Source of the DNA: Hymenobacter jejuensis
Lineage (GTDB): Bacteria; Bacteroidota; Bacteroidia; Cytophagales; Hymenobacteraceae
Reading direction: 5' to 3'
Assembly: GCF_006337165.1 (NCBI RefSeq)
Contig: NZ_CP040896.1
Span: 310,001 to 374,000 of the forward strand
Length of the DNA stretch: 64,000 nucleotides
Made by a program: the position numbers and the translations under genes. A model generated the notes under the pieces. That model worked only from the letters and a program-made list of their open reading frames with translations. It was not told the DNA's origin and did not search any database. Numbering within the stretch: the stretch's first letter is position 1; every line of letters starts with the position of its first letter. Positions 34,853-44,281 of the stretch are shown here, in pieces.

Positions 34853-35599
34853 AGGGCAGGGAAAAGAACTGGGCTTATGGTAGGCAACTACACTGCGAGT
34901 GATCAATAAGGTAGGCAATGCGCCCGGATCGGGCTTGGCGAGCCCTGCGGAAAATCTGGAGTTTTGATAAAGACGGAAGGCCAAGAGCCTGCGTGCTATT
35001 GTCCTGCGCGACCATTTGTATCGTTTGCAGATTTGCCCTTTTTCCAGAGCATTCGCCTTGATTTTGCTACCCAGCGCATTACGAATGGCTTATAATTATA
35101 ACCGTGAATATTTGCATAGCAATCTAATTATCATACATTTAAGCCAATTAAATATTCGTAAACTCCTTATTTATGCGTTGAAAAACTAAGTAAAGCCTCC
35201 CTTGTTATCGCCTCATAAAAAGCTTGCAACAAACGTTTGCAAGACCGCCACGCAGCCTGTTTTTAGCTTTTCTCCCTATGCTACTGGTTCTTCAAATCAG
35301 TGAAATTGTCGGGGCACCTCCTTGTAGGGCTCTCTACAATGTTCTATTTGACAGCCAAAAGATTAACTCTTCACCCAAGATTTTGAGCGCTTGACGCTGC
35401 ATTTGCTTTCCAGTCTTACTGGATTCCCGGATCGCAGCCTTTTCCACATAACGATCTTTTAATCAATGCATTAACCAAAAGGCTATCAAAGCCTTTATCC
35501 ACGCGATAAGCTGCGGTTTGCCTTAAGGCACATCGCAGGTTCGCACCCCATTTGGTCAATCTTAATATCGTTAAGAGTCTTTGCCCCTGAAGCTCCTAT
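34853..35599. other. Divergent control region between the GH65 and GH13 genes
   Basis: About 750 bases without a gene. It is AT-rich around 35085-35200 and holds a LacI-type operator candidate at 35230-35239. A TACCTTAT element on the minus strand, about 60 bases before the GH65 ATG, is a weak promoter candidate. No small ORF with protein character was seen. Confidence 0.5.
35230..35239. promoter_or_regulatory. LacI-type operator candidate
   Basis: CAAACGTTTG is a perfect 10-base palindrome centred on CG, within TTGCAACAAACGTTTGCAAG. LacI-family operators commonly have an AAACGTTT centre. It lies between the divergent GH65 and GH13 genes. A second AAACGTTT site precedes the susC gene at 37406. 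Confidence 0.5.
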
Positions 35600-37375
35600 A
35601 TGAAAAGATGCCTACCGTTGCTGTTAGCTCTCGCCTTGGAGCTGTTGGCTTGCCTACCAAGCGTAGCCCAGCAAGCAACGGCTGTTGTTGGAGGTGCGAA
35701 CAAGCCGGAATGGTGGAAGGAAACAATTGTCTATCAGATATATCCGCGCAGCTTCCAGGACAGCAACGGCGATGGCGTAGGCGATTTGAAGGGCATTATT
35801 TCGCGGCTCGATTACCTGAAAAGCCTGGGGGTGGGCACCGTGTGGCTCAATCCCATTTATGCGTCGCCCAACGACGACAACGGCTACGACATCTCCGACT
35901 ACCGCCAGATCATGCCGGAGTTTGGCACGATGAAGGACTTCGACGCCTTGCTCAAAGGCATGCACGATCGGGGCATCAAGCTGGTGATGGATTTGGTGGT
36001 GAACCACAGCAGCGACGAGCACCAGTGGTTTAAGCAATCGCGCAGCTCGCGCACCAACCCCTACCGCAATTATTACCATTGGTGGCCCGCCGAAAAGGGC
36101 AAGCCGACGCCCCGCTACAGCCTGTTCGACGTCGACAACAACGCGTGGAAATACGATTCGCTCACCAACGCGTATTACCTGCACTACTTCTCGCGCAAGC
36201 AGCCCGACCTGAATTGGGAAAACCCCAAGCTCCGCCAGGAAGTGTACAGCATCATGCGTTTCTGGCTGGACAAGGGCATTGACGGCTTTCGCATGGATGC
36301 GTTTCAGTACGTGGCCAAGGACACGACATTTCCGGCCTTTCCAGCCGGTTATGAGCAAGATATCGTCAGGTATTACAGCAGTGGCCCGCACCTGCACGAC
36401 TACATCCAGGAGATGAACCGCGAGGTCATCAGCAAATACAACGTCGTGACGATTTCGGAAGGCGCGGGCGCCTCGCCCGAAGACGCGATGAAGTTTGTGG
36501 ACCCCGCCCGCCACGAGCTAAACATGGCCTACCACTTCGAGGGCATGGGCATTGGCTACAAGCACGACAAAGACTACGACTACCTCGACCCGCAAGGGTA
36601 TAATCTACTGGAATTCAAGAAGGTATATACCCGTTGGGATAAGGCTTTTGCCGAGAAAGGTTGGGGTACCATTTACCTAGGCAACCACGATCAGGTGCGC
36701 ATGGTATCGCGCTGGGGCGACGACCGGCCCGCCTTCCGGGCGCCGTCGTCGAAGCTATTGACCACGTTTTTGCTCACCATGCGCGGCACGCCTTTCTACT
36801 ACGCCGGCGACGAATTGGGCATGACCAACAGCGTATTTAAGAGCATTACCGACTTCCGCGACGTGGCTGCCCGCAACCAGTACCAGCACCTGCAACAAAT
36901 CGGTGCCGACCTGCCCACCTTCCTGACGCGCCTGGCCAAATCGTCGCGGGATAACGGCCGCACGCCTTTTCAGTGGGACGCTACGGCCAATGCCGGCTTC
37001 ACAACCGGCACCCCCTGGATTGGCACCAATCCTAACTATTTGACTATAAATAAATTACAGGAAGACAAAGATCCCAATTCCATTCTGAACTACTTCCGCA
37101 AAGCCGTTGCCCTGCGCCGGCAGCACAAAGTATTGGTGTATGGGCAGTACCAACTCCTCGACGAGGCCAACCCACACATTTACGCCTACATGCGCACGCT
37201 GGGCAAGGAGCGGGTGCTGGTGGTGCTCAATTTCTCTTCTGACAAGCGCACCTGGAGCCTACCCACCGGCCTGAAACCCGCCGGGCAACCCTGGCTCAAC
37301 AATTACCCGACGCTGCAAGCCGGTAGCGCCTTCGCACTTCAGCCCTGGCAGGCGGTAGTCATCGGCCTACAATGA
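35600..37375 (+). CDS. Alpha-glucosidase, glycoside hydrolase family 13 (secreted)
   Basis: A 591-residue enzyme with a signal peptide (LLLALALELLACLPSVA). The (beta/alpha)8 barrel starts at WWKETIVYQIYPRSFQDSNG, with GYDISDYRQI and MDLVVNHSSDEHQWF. The catalytic residues are nucleophile Asp233 (FRMDAFQYV), acid/base Glu287 (TISEGAG) and Asp364 (LGNHDQV). This is the oligo-1,6-glucosidase/alpha-glucosidase branch. In that branch the residue after the nucleophile is usually Val in isomaltases and Ala or Thr in maltases; here it is Ala, so alpha-1,4 or other linkages are more likely, as an inference. It leads a run with SusC and SusD. The stretch at 37034-37059 matches the dispersed AT element, inside the frame. 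Confidence 0.93.
   Translation: MKRCLPLLLALALELLACLPSVAQQATAVVGGANKPEWWKETIVYQIYPRSFQDSNGDGVGDLKGIISRLDYLKSLGVGTVWLNPIYASPNDDNGYDISDYRQIMPEFGTMKDFDALLKGMHDRGIKLVMDLVVNHSSDEHQWFKQSRSSRTNPYRNYYHWWPAEKGKPTPRYSLFDVDNNAWKYDSLTNAYYLHYFSRKQPDLNWENPKLRQEVYSIMRFWLDKGIDGFRMDAFQYVAKDTTFPAFPAGYEQDIVRYYSSGPHLHDYIQEMNREVISKYNVVTISEGAGASPEDAMKFVDPARHELNMAYHFEGMGIGYKHDKDYDYLDPQGYNLLEFKKVYTRWDKAFAEKGWGTIYLGNHDQVRMVSRWGDDRPAFRAPSSKLLTTFLLTMRGTPFYYAGDELGMTNSVFKSITDFRDVAARNQYQHLQQIGADLPTFLTRLAKSSRDNGRTPFQWDATANAGFTTGTPWIGTNPNYLTINKLQEDKDPNSILNYFRKAVALRRQHKVLVYGQYQLLDEANPHIYAYMRTLGKERVLVVLNFSSDKRTWSLPTGLKPAGQPWLNNYPTLQAGSAFALQPWQAVVIGLQ
37034..37059. repeat. Dispersed AT-rich element, copy 8, inside the GH13 gene
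   Basis: AACTATTTGACTATAAATAA then ATTAC aligns with copy 1. It encodes NYLTINKLQ, in a place where relatives have similar NPNY-x-x-IN sequence, so it may be a chance match shaped by the protein. Confidence 0.35.
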
Positions 37376-37405
37376 TCTCTACTCTATTTTTTCAATCTTT
37401 TCCCA

Positions 37406-37415
37406 CAAACGTTTC
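37406..37415. promoter_or_regulatory. LacI-type operator candidate upstream of the second susC
   Basis: CAAACGTTTC contains the palindrome AAACGTTT (37407-37414), about 60 bases before the SusC start. It matches the site at 35230, suggesting one regulator for both promoters. Confidence 0.45.
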
Positions 37416-37474
37416 CAGAATACCCAATTGCCTGATTAAAAGCACAATCCCCACACACTTTTATCTTTTCACTT

Positions 37475-40400
37475 ATGAGTAACAACTGGTACAAACGGTA
37501 TGAATCGTGTGAGTTGCCACGGGCCGCTCACACTGATGGAAACCGGGTGGCGCTGCTACGGCTCTTCGCGCTTAGCATGCTAGCCATCCTAATTCCGCTC
37601 CTGAGTATGGCGCAGGCAAACCGGCCCATCTCCGGCAAAGTGGTTGACGCACAAGGCAATGGATTGCCGGGGGTCACGATTATTGTGCCCGGCACGACAG
37701 TCGGCACGAGCTCCGGTGGCGACGGCAGCTTCCAACTGCAAGTGCCGGAGTCGGCCACGACGCTGGCGTTCTCGTTCGTAGGGTACTCTTCTCAGCAGGT
37801 CAATATTACGGGCAAATCCACGGTGGAGGTAGCGCTGAAGGAAGACGCCCAAGCCCTGAAGGAAGTAGTAGTGGTCGGTTACGGCACGGCCCGGAAGCAA
37901 GATTTGACTGGCTCCGTTTCGGTGGTGGGCAAAGAGGACTTCAACAAGGGCACCTACACCTCGCCCGACCAGCTGTTGCAGGGTCGCACGTCGGGCGTGC
38001 AAATTACCAACAACAGCGGACAGCCCGGCGGCGCGGCAGCTGTTCGCATCCGTGGCATCTCGGCCGTAACGGGCACTGGCCAACCGCTGTACGTGGTGGA
38101 CGGCGTGCCGCTCGATGGCCGCACGGCCCGGCCGGGCCTGGCTACGGCTGGCTTGGGCAACGGCGCCGACAGCAACCCGCTGAATTTCCTGAATCCCAAC
38201 GACATCGAGTCGGTGACGGTGCTCAAAGATGCATCCGCTACTGCCATCTACGGCTCACGGGCAGCCTATGGCGTGGTGCTCATCAACACCAAGCGCGGAA
38301 AAGCAGGTGCCCCGCAGCTGGATTTCACTGTTTCGGGTGGAGTTTCCACCTTGCTACGGCGGCTGAAAGTACTCGACGCCTCCCAGTATCGACGCGCCCT
38401 GACCTACTATGATGCCAGTCCTAGCAACGACTTAGGCGGCGACGTAGATGCCCTGGATGCCATTTTGCGCACAGGCTCAGTGCAAAACTACAACGTGGCC
38501 CTGAGCGGCGGCAACGAAATGGGCCGCTACCGGGTGTCGCTTGGCTACCTCGATCAGAAAGGGATCGTGCGCAAAACCGACTTCAAGAAGTACAGCACGG
38601 CCGTCGCGACCAACTTCACCTTCTTGGAAAGCAAAAAGCTGGGTATTGATATCAACCTTAATGCCAGCCAGTTCCGCGAACAGCTGGCGCCTATCAGCAA
38701 CAACGCCGGTTTTCAAGGGAGCCTCATTGGTCAGGCACTGCAGTGGAACCCGACTAATCCGTTGCGCCTGAACGACACGCTGAACATCCTGCGGGGCAGC
38801 ACCACAGTAAACCCCTTAGCGCAGTCGGAATTGTACGACGACAACTCCCGCGTAACTACCGTTTTGGGCAGCGTTTCACCGTATTACAAGTTTGCCGACT
38901 GGCTGGAATACCGGCTGCTGTACAGCGTCAATTATGGCACCGGCGTCCGGCGCACCAGCATCGATTCGCGCCTCAACTTACAGGACTACGCCGGCTCCGG
39001 CTTTGTCGCCGTGGGGCAGAACGAGCTGTTGACACAACAGGTCACGAATACGCTGAACTTCAACAAAAAAATCACGGCGGACCTGAACCTGAACGCCGTG
39101 CTGGGTTACGAGTACACGAAGTTTTCTAACTCCATTGTGAACCTGAACGCCTTGGGGCCTAAGGGCGGCTTTGGCAAAAACGGGCTGGACCCCACGAACT
39201 ACCTGCAAATCACTAACCCGAGCGCCCGCAACCTTTATTCGTTCACTGACCCGAATACGGCCCTGCAATCGTACTTTGGCCGGGCTATTCTGAACTACAA
39301 AGAGCGGTATTTGCTAACGGCCACGCTGCGAGCAGACGGCAGTAGCAAGTTTGGCGCGAATAACCGGTACGGTTACTTTCCCTCCTTCTCCGCAGCTTGG
39401 GATGTCAGCCAAGAAAGCTTCTTCCAAGTTGCACCGATTAGTCAATTCAAAGTTCGGGTGGGCTATGGTCGCACGGGCAACCAAGAGTTTCCGGCCGGCT
39501 CATCACAGGGCCAGCTTAGTTTCCTCTTCAACGGCAATGGCGCATCGGGCCAGCTTACCAATCCCAACCCCGACCTAAAGTGGCAGTCAGACGAGCAGTA
39601 TAACGCAGGGATTGACCTAGCTCTGTTTAACAACCGCCTGACCCTCACGGGCGATTACTTTCGAAAAGTTACTACCGACCTGTTATTTCCCACAACTGCT
39701 GGCTTCCCAGCTGCGCCGGGCGCGGTGGTGACATGGAGAAACCTTAGCGGCCAGGTTCTGAACAAAGGGGTAGAACTGGGCCTAACATCTACTATTCTGG
39801 ATCAGCCCGACGGGTTTGGCCTGAGCATCAACGGTAATGCCACCTTTATCAAGAACAGGGTATCGGACTTGTTGGGGCCTATTTTCACCGGCGATCTGAA
39901 CGGGCAAGGGCTCTCAGGCGTGCAAGTACAGGCGATTACCAACGGTTATCCGATCAACGCCTTTTTCGTGCAGCAGTTTGAAGGCATCGACCCAACCACC
40001 GGGCAAGCTTCCTACGCGGATCAGGGGCGGACGCGGTATGTCGGCAACCCCAATCCCCGCGCGTTACTCGGCGGCGGTGTTACGGCACGTTACAAAAAGC
40101 TCGCTTTAGTAGCCAACGTAACCGGCGTATCGGGCGTGGATGTGTACAACAACACGTTCAACAGCGTGGTCAATGTAAGTCAAATCAGGACGGGTAAAAA
40201 CATTGCACTGGCCAACTTCGAAGCACCCGTAAAAGAAGCTTTGAGCAACCCGGTGGCGCCTTCCTCGCGCTTCATTGAAGACGCCAGCTACCTAAAGCTG
40301 TCGAACCTAACGCTCTCCTATAGCGTCGGTGACTTGAGCAAGGTGTTCAAGGGTACAAACGTATACATCACCGGCCAAAACCTGTTCGTAATCACCAACT

Positions 40401-40567
40401 ACAATGGTTTTGACCCGGAAGTAAACACCAACAAAGGTTCTAGCACTGGGCCTTCCAACTCCGCCACGGGCGCGCCACCAAGCAGCAGTGTCCCTTCGGT
40501 AGGTATCGACTACATCGGTTACCCACCGGCCCGCACGTTCACCATTGGCCTTAGCGTTTCCTTGTAA
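37475..40567 (+). CDS. SusC/RagA-family TonB-linked outer membrane transporter (alpha-glucoside locus)
   Basis: A 1030-residue protein. The hydrophobic part of the signal peptide is FALSMLAILIPLLSMA after a long charged leader. It has a regulatory-like domain (ISGKVVDAQGNGLPGVTI), LKEVVVVGYGTARKQDLTGS, a plug with YVVDGVPLDGR and VTVLKDASATAIYGSRAAYG, and a C-terminal barrel ending GYPPARTFTIGLSVSL. It would import alpha-gluco-oligosaccharides made by the adjacent GH13 and GH65 enzymes; the substrate is inferred from its neighbours. It starts about 100 bases after the GH13 stop and ends 20 bases before the susD gene. Confidence 0.95.
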   Translation: MSNNWYKRYESCELPRAAHTDGNRVALLRLFALSMLAILIPLLSMAQANRPISGKVVDAQGNGLPGVTIIVPGTTVGTSSGGDGSFQLQVPESATTLAFSFVGYSSQQVNITGKSTVEVALKEDAQALKEVVVVGYGTARKQDLTGSVSVVGKEDFNKGTYTSPDQLLQGRTSGVQITNNSGQPGGAAAVRIRGISAVTGTGQPLYVVDGVPLDGRTARPGLATAGLGNGADSNPLNFLNPNDIESVTVLKDASATAIYGSRAAYGVVLINTKRGKAGAPQLDFTVSGGVSTLLRRLKVLDASQYRRALTYYDASPSNDLGGDVDALDAILRTGSVQNYNVALSGGNEMGRYRVSLGYLDQKGIVRKTDFKKYSTAVATNFTFLESKKLGIDINLNASQFREQLAPISNNAGFQGSLIGQALQWNPTNPLRLNDTLNILRGSTTVNPLAQSELYDDNSRVTTVLGSVSPYYKFADWLEYRLLYSVNYGTGVRRTSIDSRLNLQDYAGSGFVAVGQNELLTQQVTNTLNFNKKITADLNLNAVLGYEYTKFSNSIVNLNALGPKGGFGKNGLDPTNYLQITNPSARNLYSFTDPNTALQSYFGRAILNYKERYLLTATLRADGSSKFGANNRYGYFPSFSAAWDVSQESFFQVAPISQFKVRVGYGRTGNQEFPAGSSQGQLSFLFNGNGASGQLTNPNPDLKWQSDEQYNAGIDLALFNNRLTLTGDYFRKVTTDLLFPTTAGFPAAPGAVVTWRNLSGQVLNKGVELGLTSTILDQPDGFGLSINGNATFIKNRVSDLLGPIFTGDLNGQGLSGVQVQAITNGYPINAFFVQQFEGIDPTTGQASYADQGRTRYVGNPNPRALLGGGVTARYKKLALVANVTGVSGVDVYNNTFNSVVNVSQIRTGKNIALANFEAPVKEALSNPVAPSSRFIEDASYLKLSNLTLSYSVGDLSKVFKGTNVYITGQNLFVITNYNGFDPEVNTNKGSSTGPSNSATGAPPSSSVPSVGIDYIGYPPARTFTIGLSVSL

Positions 40568-40587
40568 CCTTCTTGCCTCTAGTCATC

Positions 40588-42165
40588 ATGAAGACGAAAA
40601 AAACACTAGGCATCGCCGCTCTTCTGGCGCTGCTACCTCTAGCGAATAGTTGCAACCTAGACGAAGAATTGAATAGCACGGCTCCGGCCACCGGAAGCAC
40701 CTCCACCACAGCCAATACGGCCAGCTTGCTCAACGGGGTATACATCGCCATGCGCGACCCATTTCAGGGTGCCGCCAACGTGTTTGCCTTATCGGAAGTG
40801 TCTACGGACGAACGTATTATGCCTACACGTGGGCCAGACTGGGATGACAATGGCAAGTGGCGTCAATTGCACCTGCACACCTGGGACGCCAACAACGAGC
40901 AGATTCGCAACAGCTTCAACGGCTTAGGGGGCGTAGTGTTCGCCGCCACCGACATGCTCCGGTTCAACCCCAGCCCTCAGCAGGATGCGGAAGCGCGCTT
41001 CTTGCGAGCCTGGGCCAATTATTGGACCTTGGATATGTTCGACCAGGTACCCTACCGCGACCCGGGTGAGTTGGTAACCTCCAACGCCCGTGTGCGCAAG
41101 GGCACAGAGGCTCTGGACTACATCATCAGTGAGCTGAACGCCATCATACCTAACTTGGCCGATGCTCCAAAAACCCGCGCCACGAAGGATGCCGCTCGCG
41201 GCCTGTTGATGAAGTGTTACCTGAACCGAGGCGTGTACGCCAACCGCGCAGCACCCACGTTTGCGCCTGCCGACATGAACTTAGTGATTCAATTGGCAGA
41301 CCAAATTATTGCCGGCAACCGCTACACATTCGCCGCCAACTACTTCGATAATTTCGCGCCGGCTAACGGGACCATCGGCACGGAAAACATCTTCACCAAT
41401 GAAAATATAGGCGGGTCAAGCAGCGGGTCCATGCGCGACTTGTGGCGGTTTACCTCTCACTACAACATGAACCCCAGCGGCTACAACGGCCCGGCCGTGC
41501 CCGCTGAGTTCTACAATAAGTTTGAGGCCAACGACAAGCGGCGGGGTACCGCGTACAAGTACACCGGCCAGGGCGTAAATGTGAACCCCGGCAACCGCAT
41601 CAATGTGGGCTTCCTAGTGGGACAACAATACAACCTAGCAACCGATGCTCCTCTGGAGACCCGCACGCGTGGTGAGCGGCTGATATTTACGCCTACAGTT
41701 AGCATTATCGAAACGGGCAGCAACCTAGAATCAACTGGCATCCGCGTATTTAAATACGCCCCTGATGTGCCCAACGACCCTAGCGCCCTCACCGATAACG
41801 ACATGGTGCACTTGCGACTGCCCGATATTTTGCTCATGAAGGCCGAAGCTATTCTGCGGGGTGGCACTGCCACCAATGCCGGCCCGTATGGTGGCACCGC
41901 GTTGGCTCTGGTCAACTCGATTCGCACCCATCCATCGCGTGGAGCCAGTGCACTGACTTCGCTCACGCTGGATGCCCTGCTTGACGAGCGCGGCCGGGAG
42001 TTATATCTGGAGCTATGGCGGCGGCAGGATCTGATTCGGTTCGGCAAATTTTTAGCCCCTTCCGATGTACGAACCCAGGCTAGCGCCAGTACGTACCTGA
42101 TCTTCCCCATTCCCAATCAGCAGCTGGCCGTTAATCCAAACATTACCCAGAACCCTGGCTACTAG
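40588..42165 (+). CDS. SusD/RagB-family glycan-binding lipoprotein (alpha-glucoside locus)
   Basis: A 525-residue surface lipoprotein from the ATG at 40588, with lipobox ANSC (Cys22). SusD features are SLLNGVYIAMRDPFQGAANV near the N-terminus, AEARFLRAWANYWTLDMFDQ as the TPR-like part, and at the C-terminus LLDERGRELYLELWRRQDLI followed by YLIFPIPNQQLAVNPNITQN. It pairs with the SusC encoded just upstream. A terminator hairpin follows. Confidence 0.95.
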   Translation: MKTKKTLGIAALLALLPLANSCNLDEELNSTAPATGSTSTTANTASLLNGVYIAMRDPFQGAANVFALSEVSTDERIMPTRGPDWDDNGKWRQLHLHTWDANNEQIRNSFNGLGGVVFAATDMLRFNPSPQQDAEARFLRAWANYWTLDMFDQVPYRDPGELVTSNARVRKGTEALDYIISELNAIIPNLADAPKTRATKDAARGLLMKCYLNRGVYANRAAPTFAPADMNLVIQLADQIIAGNRYTFAANYFDNFAPANGTIGTENIFTNENIGGSSSGSMRDLWRFTSHYNMNPSGYNGPAVPAEFYNKFEANDKRRGTAYKYTGQGVNVNPGNRINVGFLVGQQYNLATDAPLETRTRGERLIFTPTVSIIETGSNLESTGIRVFKYAPDVPNDPSALTDNDMVHLRLPDILLMKAEAILRGGTATNAGPYGGTALALVNSIRTHPSRGASALTSLTLDALLDERGRELYLELWRRQDLIRFGKFLAPSDVRTQASASTYLIFPIPNQQLAVNPNITQNPGY

Positions 42166-42188
42166 CCTCTTAGCCTGAGTGCAACACC

Positions 42189-42228
42189 ACAAAAGCCGCG
42201 ACTAGCTGATGCTGGCCGCGGCTTTTGT
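42189..42228 (+). terminator. Hairpin terminator after the second susD
   Basis: Arms ACAAAAGCCGCG and CGCGGCTTTTGT around a loop with a second pairing (ACTAGC/GCTGGC). Confidence 0.85.
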
Positions 42229-42266
42229 ATGCGCGAAAACGCGGTTTCGGTCCCGATTTTCTGTTG

Positions 42267-42809
42267 TTATTCTAGTCGAATGTAATGGAGTTGCGCGAGG
42301 CCCTTTTCAAATTGCGTGGTTTCGACCAGCTTCAATAGCTGCGTGGGGCGCCCCTGCTGAAACAACGGGATGCCGCTGCCCAATAAAATCGGGATGATCG
42401 AGATATAGAATTCGTCGACCAGGTTTTCCTGCAGCAACTGGTTCACCGTCTCGGCGCCCCCGTCGACAAAAATATTGTTGCCGGTTTGGCTTTGCAGCTC
42501 CCTGACAAGCTCCGGGAGGCTACCGGTATAGAACCTGACGGTACCGATGTTGGGCCTTTCCGTGCGCGTCAGCACGTAGGTTTTCTTGCCGCTATGCGGG
42601 AACGCGATGTCCATTGAAAGCACCTTATCGTAGGTTTTCCGGCCCAGAATAACGGTATCTACCGTTTGGTAGAAATCGGCATAGCCATAATCCTGGCCAT
42701 CTTGCTCCACCAAGGCCAGAAAGTCCAAGTCCCCTTCCGGCGTAGCAATGTAGCCATCGAGGCTTGTGGCAATGTATACGATCACCTTTCTGCGGGCCGG
42801 CATACGCAT
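42267..42809 (-). CDS. Dihydrofolate reductase-like (RibD C-terminal domain) protein
   Basis: A 180-residue protein of the YyaP/YwjB type. It has KVIVYIATSLDGYIATPEGD at the N-terminus, TVILGRKTYDKVL, KKTYVLTRTERPN, and NIFVDGGAETVNQLLQENLV followed by LVDEFYISIIPILLGSGIPLF. This is the RibD_C fold shared by dihydrofolate reductase and the riboflavin reductase domain; most single-domain members have no proven substrate. It is monocistronic and convergent with the susD gene. It is annotated in many genomes simply as dihydrofolate reductase family. Confidence 0.9.
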   Translation of the reverse strand: MRMPARRKVIVYIATSLDGYIATPEGDLDFLALVEQDGQDYGYADFYQTVDTVILGRKTYDKVLSMDIAFPHSGKKTYVLTRTERPNIGTVRFYTGSLPELVRELQSQTGNNIFVDGGAETVNQLLQENLVDEFYISIIPILLGSGIPLFQQGRPTQLLKLVETTQFEKGLAQLHYIRLE

Positions 42810-42853
42810 TATCTCAAATACAGCCGCCGCTTAGCGGCACACTATCACCCAAA

Positions 42854-42898
42854 GGCACTTGCATAATATATTGATTATCAATATATTATGCAAGTGCC
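42854..42898. repeat. Dispersed AT-rich palindromic element, copy 9 (longest)
   Basis: Perfect 21-base arms (GGCACTTGCATAATATATTGA and its complement, written here as GGCACTTGCA plus TAATATATTGA) around a TTA loop. It sits between the DHFR-like gene and the phosphatase gene and could also act as a terminator hairpin for the latter. Confidence 0.75.
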
Positions 42899-42914
42899 CG
42901 TTTACCATAAAGTA

Positions 42915-44153
42915 TTACTTAAACCGGCAGCTCAGAATGGTAATGTCGTCGGCGAAGTGGTTGCCGTCGGCGTTGAAGCACTGAATTTCCTTGAGCAGTT
43001 CCTTGTGCAGCTTGGCCAACGGCACGTAGCGCGACCGTTGCAGGAAGCGTAGCACGCCTTCTTCACCGTACTCCTCGCCTTCTTGATCAAAGACTTCAGT
43101 TAGGCCGTCGGTGTAGGTTAGGAGCAGCGAACGGGGCGGCACGGGTACGGTTTGCACATTCAGGAAGGGCAGCTCGTCGAAAATGCCCAGCATGGTGGTA
43201 CCGTCGGCCAGCAATTGGAAGCCTTCGGCTTCGTCGAGCAGCATGATGGGCGAATTGTGCCCAGCATTCACGTATTGCAGCGTGCGGGTAGTGCGGTTGT
43301 AAAGTCCAAAAAACGCCGTGATGAACTTCTCCGAAACGGCGTTGCGGTAAATCAGATTGTTCAGCTCTGCCACCACCGTAGCCAGGTCGGCCTGCTGCCG
43401 AAGCAGCGTGCGCAAGCCCGCCTGAAAGTTCGACATCAGCAGCGAAGCCGGCACCCCTTTACCCGACACGTCGGCCACGCAGAACAGAAAACGGTCGTCG
43501 TCGATGGGCACCACGTCGTAGTAGTCGCCCCCGATGGCCGTGTGCGGCACGTAGCTCGCGTGCACGGCAACGTATTCATTATTAGGCAGATGCCGTGGAA
43601 ACAGCATGGTCTGCACTTCCTGCGCAATCTCGATTTCCTTGCGGATGGCGGCGGCGGCTACGCGCTGCCGGCCCAGCCGGCGGTTTTCGATGGCCCCGAT
43701 GAGGATGTTGCTGAGCGTTTCCAGAAACTTGGTCGCCTCCTCGCTCACGTAGTCCATGTTCACGTTGCCGATGAGCACGTAGGCCAGCACCTCGCCGTTT
43801 TGCGCCACCGGAATCACGGTTTCAAGCTGCTTCCATTCTTTCCCCAGGTTCAGGCTCGGAATGGGGCACGAAGCCGAGGTGCAGGCATTGATAATGGCTT
43901 CAGGCAACGGCACCTGGCGAAAATCGGCTAGGTCGGCTCCAAACGAAACGACGCATTGCCACTGCCCTTCTTCCAGCACGTACAGCACCAGGCGTCGGAT
44001 GTTAAGCTGCCCTAACAGCGTGAACTGAAAGATTTTATACAGCGAATCCTCCGTAGGGTCGTGGTTGATGGCCTGCGTGATTTCAAGCAGTGCGCCCAAT
44101 TCCCGCTCCCGCAGAAAGAGCTTTTTTTCAATGGAAATGGTTGGTTCAGGCAT
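42915..44153 (-). CDS. GAF domain-containing PP2C-type (SpoIIE/RsbU) serine phosphatase
   Basis: From the ATG at 44153 the protein has 413 residues; an upstream in-frame ATG at 44225 gives an unusual leader. A coiled linker and GAF-like sensor (about residues 20-170, FLRERELGALLEITQAINHD) are followed by a PP2C/SpoIIE domain (about 185-413) with metal-binding VPHTAIGGDYYDVVPIDDDR, CVADVSGKGVPASLLMSNF, LLLTYTDGLTEVFDQEGEE and a final DDITILSCRFK. Such proteins dephosphorylate anti-anti-sigma factors in partner-switching stress control. No anti-sigma or STAS gene is adjacent, so the partner is elsewhere. Confidence 0.9.
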   Translation of the reverse strand: MPEPTISIEKKLFLRERELGALLEITQAINHDPTEDSLYKIFQFTLLGQLNIRRLVLYVLEEGQWQCVVSFGADLADFRQVPLPEAIINACTSASCPIPSLNLGKEWKQLETVIPVAQNGEVLAYVLIGNVNMDYVSEEATKFLETLSNILIGAIENRRLGRQRVAAAAIRKEIEIAQEVQTMLFPRHLPNNEYVAVHASYVPHTAIGGDYYDVVPIDDDRFLFCVADVSGKGVPASLLMSNFQAGLRTLLRQQADLATVVAELNNLIYRNAVSEKFITAFFGLYNRTTRTLQYVNAGHNSPIMLLDEAEGFQLLADGTTMLGIFDELPFLNVQTVPVPPRSLLLTYTDGLTEVFDQEGEEYGEEGVLRFLQRSRYVPLAKLHKELLKEIQCFNADGNHFADDITILSCRFK

Positions 44154-44281
44154 TGGTTCAGAGAGATTGGGGCTTCCTGCAAAGGGCCGGAAGCTTGTTC
44201 CGGATGGGGATACAAGGAGCAGCAAGTACTCAGAAATTTCTTTTCAGAAGGTCAAAATTGTCATTTAAAACCAGAACCTAC

